NCBI GenBank assembly: GCA_034509755.1
Contig: CM067546.1
Coordinates: forward strand, 31,580,383-31,644,382
Source: Anisodus tanguticus
Lineage: Eukaryota > Streptophyta > Magnoliopsida > Solanales > Solanaceae
Length of the DNA: 64,000 bases
Direction of reading: 5' to 3'
Shown: in pieces, positions 21,065-34,399 of the stretch
Layout of the letters: the number at the start of each line of letters is the position of its first letter
Numbering within the stretch: the first letter of the stretch is position 1
The notes under the pieces: generated by a model
What the model was told of the DNA's origin: nothing
Seen by the model: the letters and a program-made list of their open reading frames with translations, nothing else
Database searches by the model: none
Position numbers and translations under genes: made by a program

Positions 21065-23033
21065 TGTAACACCCCGTACTTTTGAGCGATGGGTTAAGCA
21101 TCTACACGTACGCAAGTAGATCCGAGCTTTGGGGAATTTATGTCATATGCACGTATGCAAATAAAAAGCTTAGGATATAAAAGGATGTAGTCCCGAAATA
21201 ATTTTGGACTTAATAGGTGTGACGATGAGGATTAATAATAATAGTGGTATGTCCCCAAAAGAGGTTATGGACTAGTGTTTTATCGCACATTTATGACATT
21301 GAGTATAAGAAGTTTTATAAGTCATTAAGATTTAGGCGAATTGGGATCAAGAAATTAATTATTTGTTTAATTGTTTAATTAGAGGGGGAATAAATGATAA
21401 TGGACATAGTCCACGTGCAGCATGAATAAGAAACAACGAAGCAATTAATATGCATGCAAGATTAAGGTGGCATCATTATGTGTTAGTGGGTAAGATTAAG
21501 GTGACATGTCTAAAAGCATCATCCCACGTTTTTCTTTAGCATGTATAAATACTACACATATGTCCTTTCTAATTCTAGTATGTAGTAACTAACAATTTCA
21601 AGTGTAGATATTAAATTATAGTAACCATTCCTAACTTAGCAGTGTGTGAAGGTTCCTAAAACTTGGTCGATGTTATAAATATTTTCCAAAACTAGTATCC
21701 TTATTACTTTTGGATATATCTGTTAATGGAAATATCTGATAAACCAAAGTCTATCGTGATGCATTTGGTAATTCCTCAATTTGAGTAACTGCATTTCTGT
21801 GTTGCTATCCGGTTCTGATTCAAGTAAATTTGACAACAACAGTAATCCTCTTGACTCGGATAATTAAGTGGAATCGAGGTATGTTAAGGCAAATTATTTC
21901 TTTCTTTTGGCATGTTCCATGTAACGAAACGTAACCGTAATGTTATTCCATAAATTATTCTACTCTTAGTAGTTAAGAATGTGCATGTTATTGATTCCTA
22001 TGTTGAAAGTATGCCTAAATATGTTCCTAAATGCTTATTGAGGTATCTGGGAAAGATGTTGATATTCCCAATGTTAGCTGAAGGTACATGTTAATATTAT
22101 GTCGTCTGATAAGTTCAAAATGTTTCATTGTCATTCATGCGTTTTCATTTGCATTATATTCATGTATTACCCTAGACCCACATGTGTTATATATACTACT
22201 ATATGATATCAAATATATATATGTAGGGGATGGGAAAAAGGGAATGGCGTTATATACGCGTCACTACCTGCAACTGGTACAGGCTATCACGAAAAGGAAG
22301 ATGCCCAATGAGGCCAATATAATATGATGCCCTTGTGTGGCCGATATGAAATGATGCCCACAGAGGCTGTTATGGGAAGGAAGATGCCCTTGTGTGGCCA
22401 ATATATATATATATATATATGCATTTTTGTATAACATTTAGGCATATTGGAACCCTCAGAGGTGTTTACTACTGGTCGGCTTTTCTGTTTCAGTTTATTG
22501 TTATATCCCTGTTATACTATTGATCATGCCTAATATACTCGGTACATCAATCGTACGTACGTCCCTTTTGTTGGGGGACGCTGCGTTTCATGCCCGCAGG
22601 TTCACGTAGGCAAGGAGACGATCCACGTTAGTAGGATGCTGACCCAATATATTTTGGAGCACTTCCCTTGTTTCGGAGTGTCGGTCTAATTTTGGTACGG
22701 TATATTTTTGCATGTATATATGGGTATGGCAGGGCCCTGTCCCGACCTTTTGATGTTGTGTACTCTTTAGAGGCTTGTAGACATGTGTCCTATGTATAGT
22801 TTTCATGTATGGCCTTGTCGGCCTTGGTATGTTTATAGATAAGTTGGGGCTTTCCTGATAAAGATTTCACATAGTTTTCTTTCCAGTATATCATCTTTAT
22901 GTGTCGGTTGGGTATTGGATGACGACCCTTGTGGCCCGTGGTTAATTATGATTAGATGTTGATTGTACGGCTAGTGGTACCCGACGGGTAAGATTCGGGT
23001 GCCCGTCATGACCCTCTGGTTTGGATCGTGACA
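21065..23033 (+). repeat. 3' LTR of a Gypsy element
   Basis: Starts TGTAACACCCCGTACTTTTG after the polypurine tract and ends GGATCGTGACA, 1969 bp. It is recognisably the same family as the solo LTR at 8939-10858: the start, the middle block atgcccttgtgtggcc, the block cgttgggggacgctgcgttt-like near 22570 and the end all correspond. A (TA)n run lies near 22402-22420. Confidence 0.88.
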
Positions 23034-25260
23034 CATACTTAGCAACTATCACAAAAGTAATACATCATACTAGAATCTTTTCTATTATGCAACTAACCTC
23101 GGTCTCACAAATATGCTCTATGTAGAGAAACAAGTAGGCCTGGCGGACATCAAATAAGCCTCAATGGCTAGCAAGTAAGCCCGGTGGCTAGCAAGTCAGC
23201 TCGAATCTAACAAATATGCACAAGCTGACAAATAAGTCATAAAGGCCAACAAGTCGTGATTTGTAACTAAATTATCTTCGCATACACTATCTCATTCATC
23301 TGCAATCCTCTTCTGAGGAGACACAACCTGTTACCGACAATTACCTTTCAATTATGCAACTAAAGACCCATTTACCTTCTATGTTCAACCAAATACATGA
23401 GTATCTAACTAGAGGGGTAGAAATTACTACTGCCATCAATGCGGACAACTATACGAGGGAATATATATTCAACTAGGCTACAAGTGTAACAGACATGGGC
23501 AACTATCAATTAACATTTAGATTGGATTTGTACGGGTTCTCGACTCTTATCACTGCCAACAATTATTTGCTTACTATTGATACTTCAAGACACAAGCAAC
23601 ATCATTCCTTACAAGTCGCTTCACCTACTCTTTGCTAAGAACATTTTGTAGCGTGCACAATTAACTACAAATGATGAAACTAAGGCTGTCTTGCCCCTTG
23701 AATCTCTAACTACCTAGGTGTACAATTAGGGTGATCTTTCTAATAATGCAACTAACACAACAACTATGAAACGAACAAGTATAAAATCCGATTCTTATTT
23801 TAAGGAAACCACTAACTATTCCAAATGCCTTATGGTCACCTCGTATGTTACGACATCTAGTATAGATCTAATGGTTTAGAATAGATTCAACTTAATAAAC
23901 ACAACTATCAACGAGTTAGTTCCCCTACTTTTACTAAATAGATTCTCTTGCACAATAGACCAAATGAAATGATATAGTACTTAAGAACATCTCGTATTCT
24001 CACTTCAACTATGCACCAAACAATCGAGGGAAAACAAACTCCAACTACAAGAGTAGAGTACCTACGACAATTACGCTTCCTAGTTCCGCTAGACAAATAC
24101 GCGTTCTATTCATTCATGCCAATTGAAGGAATGGACATCCATTACATACCTTGTCGCCAAAGGTAAATAAATTCCATGAGTCCTTGTTCGCTACACGAAT
24201 GATACGCCTACAATATATGAATGATTTAATTCAACATCGGACCAAGGAACTATAAATCATTTCATTTAGACATGTTATCGAACACTTAGGAGGCATACTC
24301 CTCATACTTGGTTTTCATGGTAATGAAGCTATTACCAATCCCTCTTCTGTAACAAAAGCACCAATAAGAACACAACCACGGACTCGACAATTCTCATATA
24401 CACCTCAAGATTCAACTAAGAACAAATCTAAAAACTACAACAACTCTTTCTCATGAAGGTTAATTCAATCTCACAAGTTATCTTTAGTAACTCAACCAAT
24501 ATGTTAAGCAAAGCTAGAATCCATTAAGGAGTAGTAAAAACTTACCTTAAGCATCCAAGATATCCACCATCACTATCTTCCTTCAAGCTAAAAAGGCTCA
24601 TATCCTCCACCATCAACTAGAGAGGACTTCCCTAGGTAATATTGACCTTGGGGAGGGAGAAATCACTTCCAATTCACTTGGGTATGTCCTTCAATGGTAG
24701 AGATGTCTTTGGGGAGTATTTGGGAGTGTCTTAGGGCTCAAGGGTCGAAAAATGAGATAGGAAATGAAATCAACTAACATTGGAGCTTAAATAGGACAGC
24801 CCATTTCCTCACATATGTGGCCGAATATGCCACCACATATGGTGGCAGTCAGGTGGGCAAATGGGACCTGAGATCTACGGCCAAATCCGCATGGCGAATT
24901 GGCTTCTGTGACACAAAACCCATGGCGTATCGCTGAAACTTTGCCAATCTTCATTGAGTCGTACTTCCTTTGGTCCTATTGACTTCCAACCTTCCAAAAC
25001 CATTCCTTAACATTCTTATACGTCATACGAACCCTCGGAAAGAATCTCAAGTCGCTGAGGCTCAAGCCGGCTAACTACGCTCCCATTTGCGCACGAAACT
25101 TCATAGCATAACAATAGCATGTTTAAATGATGTGAATTGCTTAAAAGGTGTTTAAATTCCCACAAAATTCGAATAAAAGAGAATTAACCTCCGCCAAAAC
25201 TGGTTTGCAGAGGGGTAATTTAGTCAACTTATTTACGGACTAAGAACACTTAAAGATTAA
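23034..25260. other. gene-free region with an LTR-like stretch on the minus strand
   Basis: No protein domain is visible. Near 23110-23260 a short unit like gctagcaagtaagcc recurs imperfectly. Between about 25100 and 24550 the minus strand has the look of an LTR: a non-coding region, a TATA-like CTATTTAAGCTCC (24794-24782), and then leader-like sequence. I could not find matching ends or a primer-binding site, so the LTR reading is tentative. Confidence 0.35.
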
Positions 25261-27330
25261 TTTGAGTATAACTCTACTATTTAGTCTAATAAATTGTCCA
25301 ATATCACTTGTATCTTTTGAAATTCTTTTAAAGTTGAAAAGGGTGTAATCCATCTGTAATGACAAGTTTGGGTTTTTTGAAAGAATATAAAACAAGTTTT
25401 CTTTTCAGGCCATAATCCCAAAGGTTAATTCATAGTCCACAATACCAAAACCCTTAACTCAAGTCCAAAGCAAGTGTTTTGGATCCCAAAAATCATTTGA
25501 ATTGGGCTTGGCCCACAATTTTTTTTTTTTCAAAATCACTTTGGGCCTTTCCTTAGCCTAGAAATAAGTTCAGCAGTCCAAATCGGTTTTTTTTTTACTC
25601 TTAGGCAAGCCTATTTCTCAGAAAATCAGATTTTTTAAAGAAAATGCATGGTCCGTTAGTTATGTTTTCCAGTCCATTGAATCAAATCTAAAACGGCCTT
25701 ATTTTTAAAAAAAAAATCTGAACGGTCCAACTCCAAGTGTGAATCCATTTTTTTGTTCCAATTTTCTTTAAAGCAAAACAATCCAGTCTTCAATTAAAAC
25801 TTAGAAATTAGTCAAGTTTTGAAAAATATCGTTTATGGTGATCCTAGTTAAATGATGTACGTATCATTTTCCTATCCTAAGTCATAACCATAAGGAGTTC
25901 CAATAATTCACAAAGTATTTTATACAAGTATATGTACATATAATATACAAATAGAATAAACTTAAAGAGTAGAGTTTAGGCTGGTGGGCCTACCTAAGCC
26001 CACCAGTTAATATTTTCACACATAGTTGGACCTTCAAATGCGCAGCTACAATGCTATTAGGATCGATAAAAATTGCTTTGATTGGGAACTTGGCCCAATC
26101 GATTGGAAGAATGCGAAAGAGGCCCAACAGGGGGCCCAAGTCATCGCGGCAGTGAGGAGGCAGGAGGGAAAACAAAATACTAGTTAGAAGATATCTAAGC
26201 TTATCATATACCATACAAATAATTTAATCAAATAGAGCAATCCAATAATAATCATGGGCCAAATTAGAATAGCATAGACAACGCAACCCAAAGAACAGTA
26301 CGCAATAACGTGAAGGAAAAACAACAAGCAATGGGCTAAGACCAACCTAAACAAGTAACAGAAAATCCATAGAATGTGGAAATAGAAGAAAATGGACCAG
26401 GCCCATACTCATGCATTAAACAGCCAGAAAAGAGACCTAACAAGTGAATCATGAGGCCAAAGCCCAATAAACACATTTTTAGAGAATTAAGTGATATACA
26501 AGAGAGACATATTGGACATATATACTCTGTATACTGAGTATACCTTGTATATGATCTGTATATCATTGTGTATATAGATATACATCTAAGCAAAGACTTG
26601 GTATATAGTAAATGTAGGCAGACAAGATGGATATGCATACATACAACACAACAGACTTTCAAACCTCATATGTAGACAAAAACTCTCAGATTTTTGTCAT
26701 ATGTACCCATCTAGGTTCACCACTTCATTCTAGTATTGAGACCATACATGTTCATCAATGAGAAGAGACACAGATTCATACATATAGCACATAATGACAC
26801 ATCCATTATACTGTAATTCAAATTCATTGGCTGAAATAACACATCCAAACAGGAGGATTGCAAAAACTATACCCTTCACAGTTAAGAACACATATGACAT
26901 TCAAACCAATTTCAAGTATCCATAACAGTCCGTTAACATTATCAATAGGTACAAGTGGAGACAGTGCTCCTAACCATTATCTAAACATGGTGCATATAGT
27001 TGTATACTTGAAAGAATGCACAGGACTTTAGCAAGAAGAACATGTTAGCATTCAGACCAGGCCAAATACAGGACACACTGAACATTTTGACACACAACGT
27101 GGACATGAAAAAATAACATAGCATTTTAATAAGCAGGTATGCTATCCTTCAACTAGCATAAGATTGACTTAACAAGAGTCATATTTAACAAGTATTAGAT
27201 ACTAATGCAAACAAGTAAAACACATAAGCTCATCTAACAGGCATAGGTCTGGGAGGAGTTCTAAATCAACTAACATGCTAAAAAAGGACCTAGCATTGAC
27301 ATTTAGAATTGTTAGGGGGACATGACATCT
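25261..27330. other. gene-free AT-rich region
   Basis: No coding domain is recognised. Features are a perfect 9-bp stem hairpin at 25981-26006 (CTGGTGGGC, 8-nt loop, GCCCACCAG) and a TGTATA-rich run at about 26518-26590. Long T and A runs occur near 25520, 25590 and 25700. The region is contiguous with the duplicated unit that begins at 27331. Confidence 0.5.
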
Positions 27331-27724
27331 TAGCATAATGATTCAGGGTCTTGTATTTTTCACCTAACATGTATTTACCTAGGGAAATAAACTCATGGAT
27401 AGGCAGTGACAACATAGAACCAATGAGCAAATACAACAATTCTTTGGCTGAGTATTCATCGCAGCTTAGCTTGATCTAACACAAAAGATGACTTAGCATT
27501 TACTTAACAATGGACATATATGCAATGTCAGGGTTATGAATAACATGTGAGATCAGGAACAAGCAACATGACTCAAAAACAAAGCACATAACTAAGGCTG
27601 AATCATACTGAGATACACAGAGATTCAGTCTTTTCATGAAGTAAGGGGTAAGGTCCTTAAGACAGGCAAACATAAACTGCACACATATCAAACATGCTAT
27701 TCATTTTAACTTGTCTTGGCACAT

Positions 27725-28055
27725 GTTCCACTAGGTAGATACTATGATTAAACAACTTACACACAGCCAAACCAGTCTCAAAACAGTACATTGGTCATCA
27801 CATTAACCTAAATGACTTTCACATGACTAAACAGTCTTCAGGTTAATAATATTAGACCTCATGTTGGCGCAATCAGTCTACACATGATCAAAAACAAGTC
27901 TTAAGCTAACATATTGAACACTATATTTGGCTAATAAGTCTCTATGGTTAAACAAACTTTAAGTGAACGACACTAGGAATTATATTAGCTAAACTATCTT
28001 ATACATGATTAAAATAAGTCTGAGATTAACACATTATGCCTTATTTTAACTATAC
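27725..28055. repeat. degenerate tandem repeat of about 60 bp
   Basis: Four to five diverged units can be aligned by eye. Each has a core like agtctacacatgatcaaaa, then aagtct, then gttaacatatt, then a gct-rich end. Examples begin near 27800, 27865, 27925 and 27985. The corresponding array in copy 2 of the large duplication is at about 30680-31015. Confidence 0.6.
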
Positions 28056-28499
28056 ATGCTAGTTGAAGTCATCACAACACCTCGAATCAACACATATCTA
28101 CTGCAATATCACATTATTGAACTAAATCTACTAATTTAAGGATAAGGAAATGGAAATACCTTATATGGAGGCAGCCTAGGATCGAAGAGTAAGCTTGTTC
28201 TTCACTCCGCGATCTCCAAACTCGCAATCACACACAAAAAAGAAGGTTTTAGCTGTAAATGACTTAATTACGCTAAGTATGAGTTCCACCAAAGGGCTTG
28301 GATCCCAAATTAATCAATAATCAATCGGATTTAACTCGATTTGGCTCTCAAAAAGTATGAATGCCAAGAATCAAGTTTTGGACCGGGATCTCAATGTTTA
28401 GATATGTCAAAACTTTTGTTTAACTTCCAAAACTTTTTTGAAAATGAAGAAAAGAGTGTCAATTTATAGTGTTGTCAAAAGCCCTAGCAGACCCCAATT

Positions 28500-30229
28500 T
28501 CTTGTGAGATCGCAATTCTTCCTTAACACAATTTCTTACCCAGGATTCTTCTTCAAGTATCTTACCACCCAGAGGGTGGCTCTCCAATGCACTTCATTTG
28601 GTTGGTGCATGAATTGAGACAAAACAATGCACACAATAGGACAACTCCGATTGCGTAAAATTGAGGTATATCAATTTACCAACCAAACATCAGTATGGTT
28701 CCGGATCTTTCATTGGCCCCTTTGGCCAACGACAAATTATAATTTTGTTTCATGGGAGTATTAATCGATTTTTCTCCCAGTAGCTCGGACTCAGAGATTA
28801 TAGCTAAGGCATATTTCTGTTTCCAAAAGAATAACCTGGTTAGTCCGCGTGCAACTTCAACCCCTTGAAAATACTTCAAAGGGCCCAAATCCTTCATGTG
28901 AAAATAGGTTTGGAGATAGTCTTTGAAATGTGTAATGGCACCCTGGTCATTTTCAGAGATAATCAAGTCATCCACATACTAATACGTTAAGTTGTATACT
29001 TGCCCGGTGCATCGTGAATGGAGAATAATCAGAGTATGACTGGTGAACCCATACTTCATCAAAGAACTTGATAATTTGGCAAATCAACACCGTGGGGCTT
29101 GTTTCAACCCATACAAAGATTTTCAGAGTTAACATACTTGCTCTGGACCAGACACACAGAATCCTGGTGGTAATTTCATATAAGTTTTGTATGCCAGTTC
29201 ACTATGCAAGAAGGCATTATGAATATCCATCTGATGCAACTCCAATTTTGAGCGGCCGCTACTACCAAGAAGGTCCAAACAATCACTACATTCGAAACTA
29301 GAGAAAACGTTTCATTGTAGTCAATATCTTCCTCCTACTTATTACCAAAGATGACCAACCGAGATTTATATCATTCAGTTATGTCATCCGAGTTGTATTT
29401 GATCTTGTACACCCATCGACATCTGAGTGCTTTCTTATCCGACGGTAATGTTTCCAATGTCCATGTGTCATTGTCTTCCAATGCTTGGATTTCATGTTGT
29501 ATGAATTTCCTCCAACATTCCTTTTTTATGGCCTCTAAGAAGAATTTTGGTTCAATTCCTGTGGTAATTGCTACAAGAAAGCTTTGGTGTTACGATGAAA
29601 AATTATCACATGATATATAGTGAGCTAAAGGATAAGGCGCACCTGAGGGTTGCTTAGGATCGGGCAAACTCATTGATGGACTTTCTTTCTGGAATATTTC
29701 AGTAACATAGTCACGTAATCAAACCGAGTCATGCTTATGACGTTAACCCCAACCCAATTGTTCCTCTAGTGGATCTTCATTGGTCTGGATACCTTCTGTT
29801 TGTATTTCTTCCACGTTTTCATTATTCAGACTAGGATTTATCCAGTCTAATTCTAGTTGATCCACATGTTCGATATCTGGTGTCCGAATTTCTTTATTCG
29901 AGCTTTGTTCATACCTACATTATCTGTTTGTTCTTCTTTGAAATCTTGTTTATTCCTTTATTCCTATGTTTTATCCGGGATCACTTCTATATTGTCAACC
30001 GAGTTACTTATTCCTTATTGTAAAAGGGAACATAGTCTCATAGAAGTCTACATCTCTTGAGACTAAATATTCATCAGTTTTTAAGTCATACAATCTCCAA
30101 CCGTTTTGTTCCTTGGGATATCCCAAGAAGACACACCTACGAATCTGGCTCTCAAACTTGTCTATTGTTATTTCCTTTGTGTGTGCATAGCATAGTGATT
30201 CTAATACCCTTAAGTGACCATAATGAGGC
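28500..30229 (-). pseudogene. Copia integrase end and reverse transcriptase, copy 1
   Basis: Read downward: HYGHLRVLESLCYAHTKEI, RRCVFLGYPKEQNGWRLYDL (about 30160-30095), a linker with acidic stretches, WTLETL-type and CRWVYKIKY-type reverse transcriptase start (about 29440-29390), MHRASIQLNVL (about 29018-28985), YVDDLIISEND (28978-28946, catalytic Asp pair), YFHMKDLGPLKYFQGVEVAR, and MHQPNEVHWRA near 28595. Stops and frameshifts abound. The similarity ends near 28500, directly against a TATA-and-leader stretch, so RNase H and the 3' LTR are missing. Confidence 0.85.
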
Positions 30230-30287
30230 AATCACGCCCCGACTTTTCTCAAGTATTTCCTTAGGGCGTGATGGCATCTATACGACT

Positions 30288-33244
30288 TAGCATAATGATT
30301 CAGGGTCTTGTATTTTTCACCTAACATGTATATACCTAGGGAAATAAACTCATGGATAGGCAGTGACAACATAGAACCAATGAGCAAATACAACAATTCT
30401 TTTGCTGAGTATTCATCGCAGCTTAGCTTGATCTAACACAAAAGATGACTTAGCATTTACTTAACATTGGACATATATGCAATGTCAGGGTTATGAATAA
30501 CATGTGAGATCAGGAACAAGCAACATGACTCAAAAACAAAGCACATAACTAAGGCTGAATCATACTAAGACACACAGAGATTCAGTCTTTTCATGGAGTA
30601 AGGGGTAAGGTCCTTAAGACAGGCAAACATAAACTTCACACATATCAAACATACTATTCATTTTAACTTGTCTTGGCACATGTTCCACTAGGTAGATACT
30701 ATGATTAAACAACTTACACACAGCCAAACAAGTCTCAAAACAGTACATTGGTCATCACATTAACCTAAATGACTTTCACATGACTAAACAGTCTTTAGGT
30801 TAATAATATTAGACCTCATGTTTGCGCAATCAGTCTACACATGATCAAAAACAAGTCTTAAGCTAACATATTGAACACTATATTTGGCTAATAAGTCTCT
30901 ATATGGTTAAACAAACTTTAAGTGAATGACATTAGGTATTATATTAGCTAAACTATCTTATACATGATTAAAATAAGTCTGAGATTAACACATTATGCCT
31001 TATTTTAACTATACATGCTAGTTGAAGTCATCACAACACCTCGAATCAACACATATCTACTGCAATATCACATTATTGAACTAAATATACTAATTTAAGG
31101 ATAAGAAAATGGAAATACCTTATATGGAGGTAGCCTAGGATCGAAGAGTAAGCTTGTTCTTCACTCCGCGATCTCCAAACTCGCAATCACACACAAAAAA
31201 GAAGGTTTTAGCTGTAAATGACTTAATTACGCTAAGTATGAGTTCCACCAAAGGGCTTGGATCCCAAATTAATCAATAATCAATTGGATTTAACTTGATT
31301 TGGCTCTCAAAAAGTATGAATGCCAAGAATCAAGTTTTGGACCGGGATCTCAATTTTTAGATTTGTCAAAACTTTTGTTTAACTTCCAAAACTTTTTTGA
31401 AAATGAAGAAAAGAGTGTCAATTTATAGTGTTGTCAAAAGCCCTAGCAGACCCCAATTTCTTGTGAGATCGCAATTCTTCCTTAACACAATTTCTTACCC
31501 AGGATTCTTCTTCAAGTATCTTACCACCCAAAGGGTGGCTCTCCAATGCACTTCATTTGGTTGGTGCATGAATTGAGACAAAACATGCACACAAAAGGAC
31601 AACTCTGATTGCGTAAAATTGAGGTATATCAATTTACCAACCAAACATCAGTATGGTTCCGGATCTTTCATTGGCCCCTTTGGCCAACGACAAATTATAA
31701 TTTTGTTTCATGGGAGCATTAATCGGTTTTTCTCCCAGTAGCTCAGACTCAGAGATTATAGCTAAGGCATATTTCTGTTGCCAAAGGAATAACCTGGTTA
31801 GTCCGCGTGCAACTTCAACCCCTTGAAAATACTTCAAAGGGCCCAAATCCTTCATGTGAAAATAGGTTTGGAGATAGTCTTTGAAATTTGTAATGGCACC
31901 CTGGTCATTTTCGGAGATAATCAAGTCATCCACATACTAATACGTTAAGTTGTATACTTGCCCGGTGCATCGTGAATGGAGAATAATCAGAGTATGACTG
32001 GTGAACCCATACTTCATCAAAGAACTTGATAATTTGGCAAATCAACACCGTGGGGCTTGTTTCAACCCATACAAAGATTTTCAGAGTTAACATACTTGCT
32101 CTGGACCAGACACACAGAATCCTGGTGGTAATTTCATATAAGTTTTGTATGCCAGTTCACTATGAAAGAAGGCATTATGAATATCCATCTGATGCAACTC
32201 TAATTTTGTGCGGCCGCTACTACCAAGCAGGTCCAAACAATCACTACATTCGCTACTGGAGAAAACATTTCGTTGTAGTCAATATCTTCCTCCTACTTAT
32301 TACCAAAGATGACCAACCGAGATTTATATCATTCAGTTATGTCATCCGAGTTGTATTTGATCTTGTACACCCATTGACATCTGAGTGCTTTCTTTCCGAC
32401 GATAATGTTTCCAATGTCCATGTGTCATTGTCTTCCAATGCTTGGATTTCATGTTGTATGAATTTCCTCCAATATTCCTTTTTCATGGCCTCTAAGAAGA
32501 ATTTTGGTTCAATTCCTGTGGTAATTGCTACAAGAAAGCTTTGGTGTTACGATGAAAAATTATCACATGATATATAGTGAGCTAAAGGATAAGGCGCACC
32601 TAAGGGTTGCTTAGGATCGGGCAAACTCATTGATGGACTTTCTTTCTGGAATATTTCAGTAACGTAGTCACGTAATCAAACAGAGTCATGCTTATGACGT
32701 TTACCCCAACCCAATTGTTCCTCTAGTGGATCTTCATTGGTTTGGATACCTTCTGTTTGTATTTCTTCCACGTTTTCATTATTCAGACTAGGATTTATCC
32801 AGTCTAATTCTAGTTGATCCGTAGGTTCGATATCTGGTGTCCGGATTTCTTTATTCGAGCTTTGTTCATACCTACATTATCTGTTTGTTCTTCTTTGAAA
32901 TCTTGTTTATTCCTTTATTCCTATGTTTTATCCGGGATCACTTCTATATTGTCAACCGAGTTACTTATTCCTTATTGTAAAAGGGAACATAGTCTCATAG
33001 AAGTCTACATCTCTTGAGACTAAATATTCATCGTTTTCTAAGTCATACAATCTACAACCGTTTTGTTCCTAGGGATATCCCAAGAAGACACACCTACGAA
33101 TCTGACTCTCAAACTTGTCTCTTGTTATTTCCTTTGTGTGTGCATAGCATAGTGATTCTAATACCCTTAAGTGACCATAATGAGGCAATCACGCCCCAAC
33201 TTTTCTCAAGTATTTCCTTAGGGCGTGATGGCACCTGGACGACT
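30288..33244. repeat. tandem segmental duplication, copy 2
   Basis: Copy 2 continues at its right end into the rest of the Gypsy LTR, which shows that it holds the original junction. It differs from copy 1 by scattered substitutions and small indels. For example, the 99-residue reverse transcriptase segments at 28676-28975 and 31634-31933 differ at five residues. Confidence 0.93.
31457..33186 (-). pseudogene. Copia integrase end and reverse transcriptase, copy 2
   Basis: Same content as 28500-30229. This copy is the one joined to the Gypsy insertion: its upstream half continues beyond the Gypsy element at 41117. YVDDLIISEND is at 31935-31903. It has the same frameshift just before YVDD as copy 1, so that lesion predates the duplication. 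Confidence 0.87.
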
Positions 33245-34268
33245 ATCCCTTTCCAGGTGAACCATTTAATTTCTTTTCATCCTAAATTATACATATATCT
33301 AGGTGCGGAAAATAATATAATCATGTAATTCTTTAATGAAAGCACGAGCCCATACTCGAGCATCCCCAATTTTTTCTAGACTTGATGGAAGTTCAAATAA
33401 AGAATAAAAACATTCGGATCATATTCTAATATGTATTGTAACTTAAAAATAAGGGATTATACTAAGATATTATGAGTGAGAGAACTCACCTTTGCTGCTT
33501 CGTAATCGCGAATGAAAATCTCAAACTTTGACTACACCTTTTCGGAAACCTCAATTGCTAAATGTAATTTTTTTTTCTCTGTATCTTCTGGTTTTTTTTT
33601 TTTTTGGAAAAAATATAGGATATGAGAATATATATTGTGGATTGTTTGTGTAACTTGCAGGAAGGTGGAAGGAGAAATGGTTGAGGGAGAACAAGGGGTT
33701 TTGGGTGGGACGTATAGTGAATGATTGCAATTGCCACAAACGTATTTTCAGAAACCTGGGATGAAAGCACTATTATATTTTTAAAGGAAGTTTTGGGGAA
33801 GTTAAACATAAATAGTTAAAATATTAGAATATGGGAAGATCCCATGCTGCAATGGAAACGACACATATGCAACTGAAACTGTGAAAGGACATTTATGCAA
33901 TTTAATGACCCACCATAATGTCAATTAAAATGTTGTAAGCGTTAGGTCATTTGTGTTGACAGAAAGAAAAATGTTGCTACGTGGAGTAATTCAAATAAAT
34001 GTTCAATTGACTTTTATGGCATTCATTGCTACATTCAATTGGCTTTTATCAAAGCTTTTATTAATCCATTAGCCAAGAGTAGAAATAAATCAAAACAAAA
34101 ATTCAAGAAAATGAGAAAAATGTCAAGAAAAGGAGAAAATAGATAAATAATCATAGAGAGGTGCCACAACACCTTGTCTATACCTAGCTATTGATTCTTT
34201 GTTGAGTCCTCTTTGTAGTTACATATGTGATGTTCTGATTTGGGGGGGGGGGGTATCGGGACTTTACA
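33187..34268 (-). repeat. 3' LTR of the Gypsy element
   Basis: Read on the minus strand it starts TGTAAAGTCCCGATAC at 34268 and ends at 33187 with CGTGATT, where the other LTR has CGTGACA. A G-run near 34242-34253 and a T-run near 33592-33605 distinguish it from its partner at 40039-41116. Confidence 0.9.
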
Positions 34269-34283
34269 TTTTCCCCTCCTTAT
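34269..34283 (-). promoter_or_regulatory. polypurine tract of the Gypsy element
   Basis: Minus strand ATAAGGAGGGGAAAA directly precedes the 3' LTR. This is the expected place for the primer of plus-strand synthesis. A coding-end-like CATTCGAGGACGAATG lies just before it. Confidence 0.85.
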
Positions 34284-34399
34284 ACAACATTCGTCCTCGA
34301 ATGTGAATAAGATCGTAGCACAAGCACATAGACACGCACATGAAACACAACTTAACAGATTTTATTACCTTACTCATAGAGAAATGGGTATTTGAGTTT

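Larger units (their letters stand above)
27331..30287. repeat. tandem segmental duplication, copy 1
   Basis: Copy 1 of a 2957-bp unit; copy 2 is 30288-33244. The offset is the same at both ends, 27329 to 30286 and 30230 to 33187. The unit holds a non-coding part with a degenerate 60-bp repeat, a TATA-and-leader stretch, a broken minus-strand Copia pol fragment and, at its right end, 58 bp of Gypsy LTR (30230-30287). The dinucleotide CT is shared at the break points. Confidence 0.93.
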
